A stretch of DNA of 48,700 bases from Gammaproteobacteria bacterium (GCA_018656865.1 JABHYO010000082.1:1-48700); one strand, 5' to 3'; shown: positions 8,396 to 19,141, counted from the stretch's first letter. Numbers and translations are program-made. The notes: generated from the letters alone by a model not told the origin.

Positions 8396-9850
8396 ACGAG
8401 ACTCATCGTACCTTCTGATTTCCTGTTTGACGACCGGGGCAAGGAGATACAAGCCAAGAAGGTTCGGAATCGCGACAACAAACACCAAAGCGTCGGAAAG
8501 ATCGATTAACGCCTGCAGTTGAATACTGGCTCCGAGGACGATAAAGCCGCAGAAAACCAGCTTATAGATTATCTGACCAAGCTGACCTTCACCGGCTATA
8601 TAGGTAAATGCCTTAAGGCCATAGTAGCTCCATGAAATCATGGTCGAAAATGCAAAAAGAACGGCGGCTATTGAAAGCGGTATAGGCGACCAGCTTACGG
8701 TCTGCTCAAATGCCCGAGTCGTCATTTCGATACCGCTTATTCCGGTACCGGCCATGGCCGGATCATAGATTGTGGTGATGATGACTAGCGCTGTCAGCGT
8801 ACAGATCACAACCGTATCAATGAATGGCTCCAGTAGCGCCACATAGCCCTCGGTTGCCGGATAATCAGTTTTCACCGCGCTGTGGGCAATGGATGCTGAA
8901 CCCAGACCTGCTTCATTAGAGAAAACAGCCCGCCTGAAACCAATGATGATGACCCCGATCATGCCACCCACGACACCCTCAGGGCTGAACGCCCCTTCTA
9001 CAATCGCCGAAACCGCCCAGGGAAGCTTGTCACCATTCATTGCGATGACCACCACAGCGCACAGGGTGTAAAGAACCGCCATAAACGGCACCAGACGGGC
9101 AGTCACCCGGGCAATGCTCTGAATGCCCCCGACAATGACCAGCGCCACAACAATCGCCATCACGAGCCCAATGACCCAGGCATTGCCCATAAGCGGGCTA
9201 TCTGTGCCTCCGGTTACCGTGGTGAGTATGGCGGCGGCCTGGTTGGCCTGAAACATATTGCCTATACCGAGACAGCCAATCACCATGGATGCAGCATAAA
9301 AAAGCCCAAGCCCCTTACCTAAACGAGCCATGTTGTGCTCGGCGAGCCCTCTCTCCAGATAGTACATCGGACCACCGGAGACCGACCCGTCTGGATTCTC
9401 GCGGCGATAGTGAACACCCAATGTACATTCAGCAAATTTTGTCGACATGCCGAGGAAACCTGCGACGATCAACCAGAATGTCGCCCCTGGACCACCCAGA
9501 GAAATAGCAATCGCAACACCAGCTATATTGCCGATACCGACAGTTCCGGAAACCGCAGTCGCCAGCGCCTGGAATGCCGAGATCTCCCCAGGCGCGTCAT
9601 CGCGTGTTTGCCTGCGCCCCAGAACGATATGAATACCTTCCGTGAAACCACGGATGTTGATAAAACCCAGGTATCCTGTGAAAAAGAGACCACCTGCAAC
9701 CAGCCAGGCAACTATCAGGGGAAAGTCAGCTCCACCAATCTGGATATCAAAGAAGATAAAACTCGATACTGCATCAGCAATCGGTCGTAGTAATTGATTG
9801 ATACTCTCGTCGATGATGGCTCTCCAGGCGACAAAAATATTACCGTACAC
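8393..9850 (-). CDS. Alanine/glycine:sodium symporter (AGCS family)
   Basis: This 485-residue multi-helix inner-membrane protein imports alanine or glycine with sodium. Family blocks include GYLGFINIRGF near 60, ALATAVSGTVGIGNIAGVA near 97, GPMYYLERG near 150 and FSNEAGLGSASIAH near 310. The start is uncertain: the GTG at 9850 lies only 10 bases from the ATG of the divergent gene, leaving no room for two ordinary promoters. The stop TAG is contributed by the repeat element. Confidence 0.92.
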   Translation of the reverse strand: MYGNIFVAWRAIIDESINQLLRPIADAVSSFIFFDIQIGGADFPLIVAWLVAGGLFFTGYLGFINIRGFTEGIHIVLGRRQTRDDAPGEISAFQALATAVSGTVGIGNIAGVAIAISLGGPGATFWLIVAGFLGMSTKFAECTLGVHYRRENPDGSVSGGPMYYLERGLAEHNMARLGKGLGLFYAASMVIGCLGIGNMFQANQAAAILTTVTGGTDSPLMGNAWVIGLVMAIVVALVIVGGIQSIARVTARLVPFMAVLYTLCAVVVIAMNGDKLPWAVSAIVEGAFSPEGVVGGMIGVIIIGFRRAVFSNEAGLGSASIAHSAVKTDYPATEGYVALLEPFIDTVVICTLTALVIITTIYDPAMAGTGISGIEMTTRAFEQTVSWSPIPLSIAAVLFAFSTMISWSYYGLKAFTYIAGEGQLGQIIYKLVFCGFIVLGASIQLQALIDLSDALVFVVAIPNLLGLYLLAPVVKQEIRRYDESR

Positions 9851-9860
9851 TACTGACGAA

Positions 9861-10292
9861 ATGCTGCAATCGAATTCAGGAACCTATCTGCTTATCTGCC
9901 CGGTAGATCACTCAAGGCACATCCGCGTCGGCGCTCGTGGTCTGTTGGTCTTTAATGTCGGCTACTACCTCTATGTGGGCAGTGCATTCGGACCTGGGGG
10001 AGTCAGAGCTCGAGTTGGACGTCATAGAAAAAGACGCAAACCAAAGCGCTGGCATATCGACTACTTAACGGCCTACTACAAACCAGAATTCGCCCTAATC
10101 AGTTATGACGAAAATCGCCTGGAACATGTCTGGGCTTCATGCCTCGAACAGCAATGTAATCTGGATGTAATAAAGGGATTTGGAAATAGTGACTGCAGAT
10201 GCAGTTCACATCTCTTTTTCAGTGAAACAACACCTGACCAGGCTGCTCTTGCGAGCAGTCTGGCCGGGGATGTTAATGTGACAGAGTTTTAG
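9861..10292 (+). CDS. DUF123 (GIY-YIG-like) family protein
   Basis: The 143 residues match the DUF123 family: GTYLLICPVDHSRHIRVGARG, then GYYLYVGSAFGPGGVRARVGRH, then KRWHIDYL. The pattern resembles GIY-YIG nucleases; cellular function is not established. The ATG at 9861 puts the domain at the N-terminus; the frame opens 63 bases earlier, but that part overlaps the symporter gene and looks unlike the family. The stop TAG (10290-10292) lies in a palindrome shared with the pnp stop. Confidence 0.8.
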   Translation: MLQSNSGTYLLICPVDHSRHIRVGARGLLVFNVGYYLYVGSAFGPGGVRARVGRHRKRRKPKRWHIDYLTAYYKPEFALISYDENRLEHVWASCLEQQCNLDVIKGFGNSDCRCSSHLFFSETTPDQAALASSLAGDVNVTEF

Positions 10293-10303
10293 CTGGCCAG
10301 CTA
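10290..10303. repeat. 14-base palindrome carrying the stop codons of two convergent genes
   Basis: TAGCTGGCCAGCTA is perfectly self-complementary. Its first triplet is the stop of the DUF123 gene on plus and its last, read on minus, is the stop of pnp. The genes are 8 bases apart and no terminator is visible. Confidence 0.85.
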
Positions 10304-12436
10304 TTCCTCGGACTCGTCAGAATCAGCAGCCTCGTTGGAGGTTTCTTCTTCTGACGCGGGTTCTTCTTTCAGAAGCTCCTTCATGGAAAGCTTGATTCGA
10401 CCGCGGTCGACATCAAGCACCAGAACCTTAACTTCTTGTCCCACAGAGAGGTAATCAGTCACTTTCTCGACACGCTCTTTGGCGATTTGAGAAATGTGTA
10501 CGAGACCGTCTTTACCGGGCAGGACATTAACGAAGGCACCAAAATCGGCGATCTTCACAACCTTACCAGTGTAAATCTGACCAACCTCTGCTTCTGCTGT
10601 AATCGCATCAACCTGGGCAACCGCTGCATCTCTTGACGCAGCATCCTCACCGAAGATAGTTACCGTGCCATCGTCCTCAAGGTCGATCGTTGCGCCGGTT
10701 TCTTCAGTAATGGCGCGGATAGTGGAACCACCCTTACCAATTACGTCACGAACCTTTTCAGGATCGATCTTGATCGTCACCATGGCAGGTGCATTATCGG
10801 ATACTTCTTCACGAGGCTTACCGATAACCTTGTTCATCTCACCAAGAATGTGAAGGCGAGCTTCACGAGCCTGACCTAGTGCAGTCTCCATGATTTGCTC
10901 GGTGATACCCTGGATTTTGATATCCATCTGCAGAGCGGTGACACCGGTTTCAGTACCGGCAACTTTGAAGTCCATATCACCCAGATGATCCTCATCACCC
11001 AGGATGTCTGTCAGTACGGCGAATTCCTCACCCTCCAGCACGAGACCCATGGCGACACCGGCAACAGGCGCACTGAGTGGTACACCTGCATCCATCAGCG
11101 CAAGGCTCGCGCCGCAGACCGATGCCATTGAAGATGAACCGTTCGATTCTGTAATTTCTGACACAACACGCGTCGTGTACGGCCAGACTTCGGAATTCGG
11201 CAGAACTGCTGATATGCCACGACGGGCCAGACGACCGTGACCGATTTCCCTTCGCTTCGGCCCGCCGGAAAACCCGGTTTCGCCAACGCTGTAGTGCGGG
11301 AAGTTGTAGTGCAGCATGAAACTGTCACGATAAGTACCCTGCAGGGCATCGATAATCGCTGAATCACGCATGGAACCTAGCGTGGCTGATACCAACGCCT
11401 GGGTTTCACCTCGGGTAAAGAGTGCAGAACCGTGTGCCTTCGCCAGTACGCCCACTTCGACAGAAATACCTCGTACGGTGTTCGTATCACGACCATCGAT
11501 ACGCGGCTGACCCTCGACAATTGCACGGCGAACCGTCTTCTTCTCGAGTTTGCCGAACGCACTTCGAATGTCGTCTGAATCAGTGTCTTCGTCTTTCAGG
11601 GCTTCAACCGCTGCTGAACGCAGTTCGCTAAGCTTGTCCTGACGAGCCATCTTCTCAGTAATCTTGTATGCCTCGCCAACGTCATCGGCGAATCGGGAGG
11701 TGACGCCTTCCATTAGAGCAGTATTTTCTGCAGCCGGCTGCCAGTCCCAGGCTGGTTTACCAGCCTCTTCTTTAAGCTCGTTAACTGCCTTGATGACGGC
11801 CTGCATTTCCTGGTGGGCAAAAAGCACCGCACCCAGCATCTGGTCTTCTGTCAGCTCACTGGCTTCAGACTCAACCATGAGTACCGCAGATTCGGTACCG
11901 GCAACAACCATATCCAGATCAGAAGTTTCAAGCGCTTCAAAACCCGGGTTCAACAAGTAGCCGTCAGGGGTAAAACCAACCCGTGCCGCACCGATGGGAC
12001 CAGCGAAGGGAATACCTGACAGCGTTAATGCCGCAGATACACCTATCATCGCCGGAATATCCGGGTCGACATCCTTGTGGGCAGATACAACCTGACAGGT
12101 TACCTGTACTTCGTTCAAAAAACTCTTTGGAAAGAGCGGCCTGATAGGCCGGTCAATCAGTCGACAGGTCAGCGTTTCCTTCTCGGTTGGTCGCCCTTCA
12201 CGTCTGAAAAAGCCACCGGGGATCTTACCCGCAGCATAGGTTTTTTCTTCATAGTTAACCGTCAGCGGAAAGAAATCCTGACCCGGTTTAGCGCTATCCC
12301 TTGCTACAACTGCGACCAGCACAGTGGTTTCATTCATGGTCACCATGACCGATGCATTTGCCTGTCTGGCAACCTTCCCGGTTTCCAGGACAACTTCCTG
12401 ACCACCAAAATTAAACTTTTTAATTACATAACTCAC
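10301..12436 (-). CDS. pnp: Polyribonucleotide nucleotidyltransferase (PNPase)
   Basis: PNPase is a phosphorolytic 3'-5' exoribonuclease of the RNA degradosome. Two RNase PH-like domains, a KH domain ([19 protein letters not shown]) and an S1 domain ([20 protein letters not shown]) are in the normal order, followed by a short acidic tail rich in Glu and Ser. The GTG at 12436 is chosen over the in-frame TTG at 12448 because GGAG stands 6 bases before it and the resulting 711 residues are the usual length. pnp follows rpsO, 61 bases downstream, as is common in bacteria. Confidence 0.96.
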   Translation of the reverse strand: MSYVIKKFNFGGQEVVLETGKVARQANASVMVTMNETTVLVAVVARDSAKPGQDFFPLTVNYEEKTYAAGKIPGGFFRREGRPTEKETLTCRLIDRPIRPLFPKSFLNEVQVTCQVVSAHKDVDPDIPAMIGVSAALTLSGIPFAGPIGAARVGFTPDGYLLNPGFEALETSDLDMVVAGTESAVLMVESEASELTEDQMLGAVLFAHQEMQAVIKAVNELKEEAGKPAWDWQPAAENTALMEGVTSRFADDVGEAYKITEKMARQDKLSELRSAAVEALKDEDTDSDDIRSAFGKLEKKTVRRAIVEGQPRIDGRDTNTVRGISVEVGVLAKAHGSALFTRGETQALVSATLGSMRDSAIIDALQGTYRDSFMLHYNFPHYSVGETGFSGGPKRREIGHGRLARRGISAVLPNSEVWPYTTRVVSEITESNGSSSMASVCGASLALMDAGVPLSAPVAGVAMGLVLEGEEFAVLTDILGDEDHLGDMDFKVAGTETGVTALQMDIKIQGITEQIMETALGQAREARLHILGEMNKVIGKPREEVSDNAPAMVTIKIDPEKVRDVIGKGGSTIRAITEETGATIDLEDDGTVTIFGEDAASRDAAVAQVDAITAEAEVGQIYTGKVVKIADFGAFVNVLPGKDGLVHISQIAKERVEKVTDYLSVGQEVKVLVLDVDRGRIKLSMKELLKEEPASEEETSNEAADSDESEE

Positions 12437-12497
12437 AATATTCTCCAATTAATCGCCGTAATGCCCCTAATGGCTATAAAGAGGGCTTACAACAAAA

Positions 12498-12767
12498 CTA
12501 TCTTCGCAGACCAAGCTTCTTAATGATCGCTGTATAACGGTCCGCACTCTTATTACGAAGATAGTTCAACAACTTTCGTCTTTGACTAACCATCCGTAGC
12601 AGCCCTACTCTTGAGTGGTGATCATGGGCATGTTCCTTAAAGTGTGACTGCAGCTGTTCTATATTTGCTGTCAGCAGTGCAACCTGAACTTCTGGAGAGC
12701 CCGTATCACCTTCCGATGTGCCAAATTCCTTTACGATTTCAGCCTTTTGTACGCTTGATAAAGCCAT
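12498..12767 (-). CDS. rpsO: 30S ribosomal protein S15
   Basis: The 89 residues are the exact bacterial length. S15 binds the central domain of 16S rRNA early in 30S assembly. Typical blocks are [19 protein letters not shown] near 16 and the C-terminal [16 protein letters not shown]. It lies between truB and pnp, oriented with both. In other bacteria S15 represses its own translation; I could not read that structure here with confidence. Confidence 0.97.
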   Translation of the reverse strand: MALSSVQKAEIVKEFGTSEGDTGSPEVQVALLTANIEQLQSHFKEHAHDHHSRVGLLRMVSQRRKLLNYLRNKSADRYTAIIKKLGLRR

Positions 12768-12870
12768 TCTTCATTTACTCCAACTCAATATGCTCAATGC
12801 CTATCCCTTGTGGGTATGGGCGTTAGTAAACGGGATCATCCACGCATATTTGTAGATGTCCCCCTGTATC

Positions 12871-12935
12871 GAGGTTCTTCGGCTTCGCCTCAGAACGACT
12901 CTTCCCGTGATCCTTTGGCTTCACCTCAGGATTAC
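12871..12935. repeat. Two units of a dispersed GATCCTTCG...CTCAGGATGAC-type repeat
   Basis: Units at about 12871-12899 and 12907-12935 share the pattern GATCCTT, then GGCTTCGCCTCAG, then GA(T/C)GAC, with substitutions. The same family occurs near 31889-31985 and 44060-44088. It fills most of the truB-rpsO gap, where nothing else is clear. Confidence 0.6.
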
Positions 12936-12944
12936 GGGCTATTC

Positions 12945-13868
12945 TTATGTGACCACCAACTTTCTTGGCGCCACTTTCCCATCTTCCAGAATCTCACCGA
13001 CACCGATGAACTCTTCATCATTATCGTCAGATTCCGAAAAAATTCTGACCCACCCATCTGTGGGTGCATTTGCAACCTGTACCGGTTGCCCTTGCCTCAG
13101 GTAGGACGCTGTAACATCTGTTAGCTCTACCATTGGCCAATTCTTAACAGCTGAACTCACCGGCAAAAGAAGCTGATCCATTTCCTGCCAGTTGCCGTTT
13201 TTCGCCTCCAGCTCACTCATAGTGAACGTTTCTTCAGCGTCGAACGGTCCCGCAGCCAGTCTCCGGAGTCCAATCACATGTGCCCCGGGACCCAGCTCTT
13301 TACCAATATCCTCGACCAGGGTACGTACATAGGTACCCTTGCTACAATGAACCAGAAGCGTCAGTTCATCACCCTCACGCTCTGATGCTTCCAGCCGATA
13401 TATGCTGACAGGTCGCTCCTTACGCTCAACTTCTATGCCCTTGCGAGCCAGTTTGTAAAGGGGCTGTCCATCAACCTTCAGGGCCGAAAACATCGAAGGA
13501 ATCTGTGTGATATCACCACGATAATGCTGCAGTACTTCTTCCAGTCTGACATCGTCAATTTCCGGAACTGGTCGACGCTCGAGAACCTCACCATCGGCAT
13601 CGCCGGAATCTGTGATCACACCCAGCTTAACCCTCGCCAGGTATTTCTTATCCGCATCCAGAAGAAACTGTGAAAACTTGGTTGCCTCGCCGAAGCAAAG
13701 AGGCAGAACACCCGTTGCCAGTGGGTCTAACGAGCCCGTATGCCCTGCCTTGCAGGCATTGAATAGCCGCTTGACTACCTGGAGCGCGGCATTAGACGTC
13801 ATCCCAGGAGGTTTGTCCAGCAGCAATATACCACTGATATTCCTGCCTTTACGTCCGCGACGGCCCAT
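12945..13868 (-). CDS. truB: tRNA pseudouridine-55 synthase
   Basis: TruB converts U55 of the tRNA T-loop to pseudouridine. The catalytic Asp lies in GHTGSLDPLATG near residue 43, and the N-terminal GILLLDKPPGMTSN is typical. The length of 307 residues and a C-terminal PUA-like domain are normal. The start overlaps the rbfA stop by one base (TAATG), indicating translational coupling. Confidence 0.96.
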   Translation of the reverse strand: MGRRGRKGRNISGILLLDKPPGMTSNAALQVVKRLFNACKAGHTGSLDPLATGVLPLCFGEATKFSQFLLDADKKYLARVKLGVITDSGDADGEVLERRPVPEIDDVRLEEVLQHYRGDITQIPSMFSALKVDGQPLYKLARKGIEVERKERPVSIYRLEASEREGDELTLLVHCSKGTYVRTLVEDIGKELGPGAHVIGLRRLAAGPFDAEETFTMSELEAKNGNWQEMDQLLLPVSSAVKNWPMVELTDVTASYLRQGQPVQVANAPTDGWVRIFSESDDNDEEFIGVGEILEDGKVAPRKLVVT

Positions 13869-14284
13869 TAGTCCTGTACCTGTCCCGGACCTGAATCCGA
13901 TTCCGGAGCCGATTCCGGAGCCGATTCCTGGTTTTTGTCCTGGGCTACAGCGTCATCAATCGCCTTATTGAGCCGCGCGCCGGTTTCAATGGTGCTGTCA
14001 TAATGAAAGCGAAGACGTGGTGTTGTCCGTGTCTTCAGGATTTTGGCCAGTTGCGATCGCAGGAAGCCACCAGCCTGATTCAAAACTTCCTCAACACCAT
14101 CGGTGTTTTCTGCCGGTAGCACAGTAAAGTAGATGTCTGCGTAGGCAAGATCACGACTCACGGTTGCCTCATTGATAGTGACCATACCTATCCTGGGATC
14201 CTTTACCTCGCGCTGTATCATGATAGCCAATTCGCGCTGTATTAGATCCGCGACCTTACGACCTCTGCTGAATTCGCGAGGCAT
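13868..14284 (-). CDS. rbfA: 30S ribosome-binding factor A
   Basis: RbfA is a KH-like small-subunit assembly factor. The core is typical (MPREFSRGRKVADLIQRELA at the start, VKDPRIGMVTINEATVSRDL near 26). The C-terminus is extended by an acidic, low-complexity tail encoded by imperfect 12-base repeats (GATTCCGGAGCC, about 13896-13927) that read as repeated Pro-Glu-Ser-Ala. It sits one base after infB. Confidence 0.95.
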   Translation of the reverse strand: MPREFSRGRKVADLIQRELAIMIQREVKDPRIGMVTINEATVSRDLAYADIYFTVLPAENTDGVEEVLNQAGGFLRSQLAKILKTRTTPRLRFHYDSTIETGARLNKAIDDAVAQDKNQESAPESAPESDSGPGQVQD

Positions 14285-14285
14285 G

Positions 14286-16865
14286 TCAAAGTTCTCGGGC
14301 TACTTCCCGGGTATCGAAGACTTCAATCTGATCCCCGACCTTGACATCATTGTAGTTGCGAACGCCAATACCGCATTCCGTGCCGCTCGAGACATTCTCA
14401 ACTTCGTCTTTGAAATGACGCAGCGATTCGAGTTCACCTTCGTAAATCACGACATTGTCACGTAGTACACGAATATTTTTGGCTCGATGGACAGAACCTT
14501 CTATAACCATACAACCGGCTATCTGACCCATCTTCTTGGACAGGAATACATCCCTTACCTCGGCAATACCAACTATATCTTCGCGGACTTCTGGCGCCAG
14601 CATTCCAGAAAGCGCTGCCCTGACGTCATCGACCAGATCGTAAATCACCTTGTAGTAGCGCAGATCCAGACTTTCGTTTTCGATAATCCTCTTGGCAGAG
14701 TTATCTGCGCGAACGTTAAAGCCAAATATCACAGCACCGGCGGTAATGGCGTAAGTAGCATCAGATTCTGTAATCGCACCGACGCCTGACATCACAACAT
14801 TGACCATGACCTCTTCGTTACCGATGTCGTGCAGCGCAGAGAGAATCGCCTCTAGCGATCCCCGAACATCAGCCTTCACAACCAGATTAAGACGGCTGGC
14901 TTCCTCGCTACCGAAATTCTCAAAAATACTATCGAGAGTAGTACCGCTACTGAGTCTCGCTTCATTCGCCTTGTCTGCCCGGAACTTTGCGACCTCTCTC
15001 GCTCGCTTTTCGTCCTTGGCGACAATAAAGGAATCACCGGCATTGGGCGTTCCTGATAGTCCAAGCACCGCCACTGGTGTGGCCGGCCCCGCTACCTTAG
15101 CCTTTTTGCCATTTTCATCGCTAAGCGCTCGGGCTCGACCAAAGAACTGCCCGGCAACGATAATGTCGCCCTGTTTAAGAGTGCCGTTCTGCACCAATAA
15201 GGTCGCCACCGGTCCCTTGCCCTTGTCCAGCTCAGATTCAATAACCACACCGTGGGCCGGACCCTGTTCAACCGCTTTCAGTTCTAACAGTTCTGCCTGC
15301 AGCGATACCGCTTCCAGCAGTTCATTAATGCCCTCACCAGTCAGCGCGCTGACATGGACGAACTGAGTATCACCGCCCCAGTCCTCAGGAATAACATCAC
15401 GGCCGGCGAGCTCATTCTTGACCCGATCAGGGTCCGCGCCTTCCTTATCAATCTTGTTAACTGCGACAACAATCGGCACGCCAGCACCTTTGGCATGCAG
15501 GACAGCTTCTTCCGTCTGCGGCATAACACCGTCGTCCGCAGCGACGACAAGAATGACGATATCAGTTGAATTGGCACCTCTTGCCCGCATGGCGGTAAAA
15601 GCCGCATGGCCTGGGGTATCGATAAAACATATCTCACCGTGATCAGTCGCGACACGATAAGCACCTATATGTTGCGTTATACCACCCGCCTCACCACTCG
15701 CCACCTTGGAATTACGGATGTAATCAAGGAGTGAGGTCTTACCATGGTCAACGTGGCCCATTACAGTAACAACGGGTGCGCGGTGTGCTTCCTCTGCTTC
15801 GTAAACCAATTCGTCTTCCAGGTTTTTTTCAACGGCATCAACGTCCAGAGTTTTGACCGTATGACCAAATTCCTCAACCACGAGCATCGCCGTCTCCTGG
15901 TCAATGGCTTCATTAATTGTCTTCATGATACCAAGGCCGAACAAGGTCTTGATGACATCAGTTGCCTTGATCGACATCTTCTGCGATAGCTGCTGGATGG
16001 TGATGGTTTCACCCAATTCGACTTCCCGTGTGATTTCTTCAGTCGGTGCATTGAACTTGTGTTGCTTCGTCGGCTTGTTTGACCTTCGGGTTCTTGGTGA
16101 ACTCAAACCCAGCGGTGCGGCCTCTTCAACCTTTTCTGGTTCTTCTCCTATTGGCAGGTCATCGTCCAGCGAAACGTCGCCTACTAGTTCCTCGACCCGG
16201 CGCTTGCGATTACCGTGTTTGGATTTCTTCTGCTGTAAATCTTCTTCATCCAGATCATGTCGATCGCGTTTATCCTTTCGCGCAGAGATCTTTTCTTCCA
16301 GAGTCTCATCCTGCTTGGGTTTCTCCTCCTTAGCAGATTCGGCTTTGGCCGCTTCCTCTTCGGCTTTCTTGCGTTCTTCCTCTTCTTTTGCTTTCTGCTC
16401 TTTTTCAGCCTGCTCAGCCAATTTCTGGCCCGCTGCTTCCTGCCGCTTCCTTTCTATTTCTGAGTCAGCCTCAGAAGCTGTTGCTCGCATTGCAGGCACT
16501 TCGGCTTCCGGCGTGTTCTCTTCCAGGGCTTCAGCAGGGGCAGCTTCTTGCTCGTCGTCGGGTGCACCGCGACGAACATAAGTGCGCTTCTTACGCACCT
16601 CGACATTTACAGTGCGTCCACGTCCTGCGGAACCGCCTGTTTTCAGGGTAGAAAGCGTTCTGCGTTTGAGCGTGATCTTTCTGGGCTTACCTTCATCTTC
16701 TCCGTGACTTTTCTTGAGAAAAGCCAGCAAGATTTCTTTTTCAGCCTCCTTAATCACGTCGTCAGCTGCTCGTTGAGGAAGACCCGCCTCATCAATCTGA
16801 AGCAATAGACGTTCGACAGGAGTACCGACGGTCTCCGCGAGTTGTCCTACTGATTCTTCAGCCAT
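14286..16865 (-). CDS. infB: Translation initiation factor IF-2
   Basis: IF-2 is the GTPase that places initiator tRNA on the ribosome. An IF2_N module (1-55) is followed by a long charged linker rich in Glu, Lys and Ala (about 90-270) and the GTPase domain with [17 protein letters not shown] and NKID. The C-terminal fMet-tRNA-binding domains follow. The 859 residues are normal for gammaproteobacteria. It lies in the nusA-infB-rbfA-truB order. Confidence 0.97.
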   Translation of the reverse strand: MAEESVGQLAETVGTPVERLLLQIDEAGLPQRAADDVIKEAEKEILLAFLKKSHGEDEGKPRKITLKRRTLSTLKTGGSAGRGRTVNVEVRKKRTYVRRGAPDDEQEAAPAEALEENTPEAEVPAMRATASEADSEIERKRQEAAGQKLAEQAEKEQKAKEEEERKKAEEEAAKAESAKEEKPKQDETLEEKISARKDKRDRHDLDEEDLQQKKSKHGNRKRRVEELVGDVSLDDDLPIGEEPEKVEEAAPLGLSSPRTRRSNKPTKQHKFNAPTEEITREVELGETITIQQLSQKMSIKATDVIKTLFGLGIMKTINEAIDQETAMLVVEEFGHTVKTLDVDAVEKNLEDELVYEAEEAHRAPVVTVMGHVDHGKTSLLDYIRNSKVASGEAGGITQHIGAYRVATDHGEICFIDTPGHAAFTAMRARGANSTDIVILVVAADDGVMPQTEEAVLHAKGAGVPIVVAVNKIDKEGADPDRVKNELAGRDVIPEDWGGDTQFVHVSALTGEGINELLEAVSLQAELLELKAVEQGPAHGVVIESELDKGKGPVATLLVQNGTLKQGDIIVAGQFFGRARALSDENGKKAKVAGPATPVAVLGLSGTPNAGDSFIVAKDEKRAREVAKFRADKANEARLSSGTTLDSIFENFGSEEASRLNLVVKADVRGSLEAILSALHDIGNEEVMVNVVMSGVGAITESDATYAITAGAVIFGFNVRADNSAKRIIENESLDLRYYKVIYDLVDDVRAALSGMLAPEVREDIVGIAEVRDVFLSKKMGQIAGCMVIEGSVHRAKNIRVLRDNVVIYEGELESLRHFKDEVENVSSGTECGIGVRNYNDVKVGDQIEVFDTREVAREL

Positions 16866-16880
16866 ATCCCTACCTCTACC

Positions 16881-18407
16881 TTACGCCTCGCCTGCTTGCT
16901 CAGATTCAGCTTCAGGTTCATCATCCTCGAACCAGGGTGCACGCGCTGTCATGATCAGCTCACCAGCACGCTCCTCGGTCATATCTTCTACTTCCATAAG
17001 CTCGTCGATGGCAAGTTCTGCTAAATCTTCCATCGTTACGATGCCCATTCCGGCTAGCTGATACGCCAACCTTCTGTCCATTCCCTCCATATTGAGGAGA
17101 TCATCTGCCGGTTCGGTATTACCCAGCTCTTCCTCACTGGCAAGCTCAATGGTGGTCAACGCATTTTTCGCCCTGGATCGAAGCTCTTCGACGACTTCTT
17201 CATCGAATCCTTCAATCGCAACCATCTCTTCAATAGGCACATAGGCAACTTCTTCGAGCGTCGTGAAACCTTCTTCAACCAACACAATGGCAACGTCTTC
17301 GTCGACATCCAGTTGCTGCATAAAACTCTCGATGACAGTGCCAGCCTCAGCCTCGTGTTTCTGTGCGGCTTCTTCCTCAGTCATGATGTTGAGTACCCAT
17401 CCGGAAAGCTCACTGGCCAATTTCACATTCTGCCCACCTCGACCGATAGCCTGTGCCAGATTGTCCTCGGAAACAGCGATATCCATACTGCGGGTTTCCT
17501 CATCAACAACGATGGAAACAACCTCTGCCGGTGCCATGGCATTGATGGCAAGCTGTGCCACATTGTCGTCCCAGGGCACGATGTCTATACGCTCATTTCC
17601 GAGTTCATTGGAAACCGCCTGAACCCGTGAACCGCGCATACCTACACAGGCACCAACTGGATCAATTCTGCCATCATTTGTTTTGACCGCGATCTTTGCC
17701 CGGGAACCCGGGTCGCGTGCACAGCCAAGTATTTCGATAACACCATCGGCAATTTCCGGTACTTCAATCTTGAATAGCTCAATCAGCACCGTCGGCGAAG
17801 TTCTGGACAGCGCGAGTTGCGGACCTCTTGCCTCCGGTCTTACCTCCTCCAGCAGTGCGCGCATGCGATCGCCGATACGGAAGGTCTCTCTCGGTATCCA
17901 TTCCTCTCTCGGCAATATCGCTTCGGCATTGTTACCAAGGTCAACAATGACCGCTTCGCGAGTCACTTTTTTTACCTGACCGTTGACCAATTCTCCGACT
18001 TTTGATCGATAAGCGTCGACCACCTGGGCACGCTCTGCCTCACGTACCTTCTGCACGATGACCTGTTTGGCTGTCTGAGCGGCGATGCGGCCGAACTCGA
18101 CTGACTCCACTGGAATCTCGAAGTGACCACCGACTTCCAACGAGGAATCTTTTTCTTTCGCCTCAGTCAAAGTCAACTGTGCACCCGGGAATTCCATTTC
18201 CTCATCGTCAGGAATGACTTCCCAGACACGATAGGTATCGTATTCACCTGAGCTTTTGTCAATCGCAACCCGAAGCTCGACTTCCTCGTCGTATCGCTTC
18301 TTGGTTGCTGTCGCCAGAGCGAGTTCCAACGCCTCGATGATAATGTCTTCCGACACACCTTTCTCGTTGGAAACCGACTCAACAACTAACAATATTTCTT
18401 TGCTCAT
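16881..18407 (-). CDS. nusA: Transcription termination/antitermination protein NusA
   Basis: NusA binds RNA polymerase and controls pausing, termination and antitermination. It has an N-terminal polymerase-binding domain, an S1 domain ([21 protein letters not shown]), two KH domains ([14 protein letters not shown] and [13 protein letters not shown]) and two acidic C-terminal repeats, as in E. coli. It lies 15 bases before infB and 20 bases after rimP. The leader upstream of rimP contains stacked terminators, which could give feedback control by NusA itself. Confidence 0.97.
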   Translation of the reverse strand: MSKEILLVVESVSNEKGVSEDIIIEALELALATATKKRYDEEVELRVAIDKSSGEYDTYRVWEVIPDDEEMEFPGAQLTLTEAKEKDSSLEVGGHFEIPVESVEFGRIAAQTAKQVIVQKVREAERAQVVDAYRSKVGELVNGQVKKVTREAVIVDLGNNAEAILPREEWIPRETFRIGDRMRALLEEVRPEARGPQLALSRTSPTVLIELFKIEVPEIADGVIEILGCARDPGSRAKIAVKTNDGRIDPVGACVGMRGSRVQAVSNELGNERIDIVPWDDNVAQLAINAMAPAEVVSIVVDEETRSMDIAVSEDNLAQAIGRGGQNVKLASELSGWVLNIMTEEEAAQKHEAEAGTVIESFMQQLDVDEDVAIVLVEEGFTTLEEVAYVPIEEMVAIEGFDEEVVEELRSRAKNALTTIELASEEELGNTEPADDLLNMEGMDRRLAYQLAGMGIVTMEDLAELAIDELMEVEDMTEERAGELIMTARAPWFEDDEPEAESEQAGEA

Positions 18408-18427
18408 CGCTTACGCCTCTTCTGCTC

Positions 18428-18874
18428 CTAATGCTCAGGAACAACGTTTGCTCTCTCAATCGCCTCAAAGGGGAAAAGGACCTCCTCGCCGTCCTGGCCG
18501 AGAACCACCTCGTCTCCCTCAACACCTCTCAACCGCCCGGTAAACTTGCGCTTCCCTTCATAGGGTCGCTTCAGCTTAATCCGGATCTCCGCACCGGCGT
18601 ATGCCTCAAACTGATCCAGTCTGAAGAGTCTCCGGTCGAGTCCGGGTGATGACACCTCAAGGGTGTACTCACCACTAACAGGATCTTCAACATCCAGCAG
18701 GCTGCTGACCTGCCGACTGACCCTGGCGCAATCTTCCACATCGACTCCGTCTTCGTTGTCGATATAGATCTTGAGCATCGAGTGGCGTCCCATGGACAAC
18801 CTTTCAATACCCCAAAGCTCACATCCCAGCCCTTCCACAACGGGCTGAATTAAATCGGTCAGTTGATCACTCAT
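18428..18874 (-). CDS. rimP: Ribosome maturation factor RimP
   Basis: RimP assists 30S assembly. The ATG at 18874 gives 148 residues starting MSDQLTDLIQPVVEGLGCEL, the family N-terminus. The longer frame reaching 19015 runs through the leader hairpins and does not resemble RimP. GGGAGGAG about 11 bases upstream is a strong ribosome-binding site. It is followed by nusA. Confidence 0.94.
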   Translation of the reverse strand: MSDQLTDLIQPVVEGLGCELWGIERLSMGRHSMLKIYIDNEDGVDVEDCARVSRQVSSLLDVEDPVSGEYTLEVSSPGLDRRLFRLDQFEAYAGAEIRIKLKRPYEGKRKFTGRLRGVEGDEVVLGQDGEEVLFPFEAIERANVVPEH

Positions 18875-18904
18875 CCGACTATCTGCTCCTCCCGCCGTAC
18901 AAAC

Positions 18905-18927
18905 AAAAAATGGGCATACGCCCATTT
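18905..18927 (-). terminator. Intrinsic terminator in the rimP-nusA leader (distal)
   Basis: On the minus strand, AAATGGGC-GTAT-GCCCATTT runs into a six-T tract and ends only about 30 bases before the rimP ATG. No promoter fits between it and rimP. A second GCCCAT copy upstream (18936-18941) can pair with its 5' arm. Confidence 0.75.
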
Positions 18928-18935
18928 CAAGTTCG

Positions 18936-18978
18936 ATGGGCTTGTCGCCCCACCATTCTCCGGCAGTCTGACCCGGAG
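18936..18978 (-). promoter_or_regulatory. Alternative-pairing segments of the rimP-nusA leader
   Basis: In transcript order: hairpin CTCCGG/CCGGAG (18978-18958), GGGC (18950-18947), GCCCAT (18941-18936), then the terminator arm ATGGGC (18925-18920). GCCCAT can pair with GGGC before it or with ATGGGC after it; the latter would break the terminator. This chain is the layout of an attenuator. The effector is unknown. Confidence 0.5.
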
Positions 18979-18983
18979 TTAAT

Positions 18984-19006
18984 AAAAAGCCCCTTAAAAG
19001 GGGCTT
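18984..19006 (-). terminator. Intrinsic terminator after tRNA-fMet
   Basis: On the minus strand, AAGCCCC-TTTTAA-GGGGCTT is followed by further Ts, giving five Ts after GGGGC. It starts 15 bases after the tRNA 3' end, so it would release the tRNA precursor unless polymerase reads through to rimP. Confidence 0.8.
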
Positions 19007-19020
19007 ATCGTACAACTACG

Positions 19021-19097
<77 letters not shown>

Positions 19098-19112
19098 ACA
19101 ACAAGGGGCGGA

Positions 19113-19141
19113 ATTATAGGGATGTGTGATGGCGGGGTCAA
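19113..19141 (-). promoter_or_regulatory. Sigma70 promoter of the tRNA-fMet/nusA operon
   Basis: On the minus strand, TTGACC (19141-19136), 17 bases, TATAAT (19118-19113). The predicted start is near 19106, about 8 bases before the tRNA. The GC-rich discriminator (CCGCCCC) is the type expected for negative control by ppGpp/DksA. Confidence 0.85.

Noticed and set aside
9798-9860. Longer N-terminus for the DUF123 protein.
   Set aside because: It overlaps the divergent symporter gene and lies outside the family domain.
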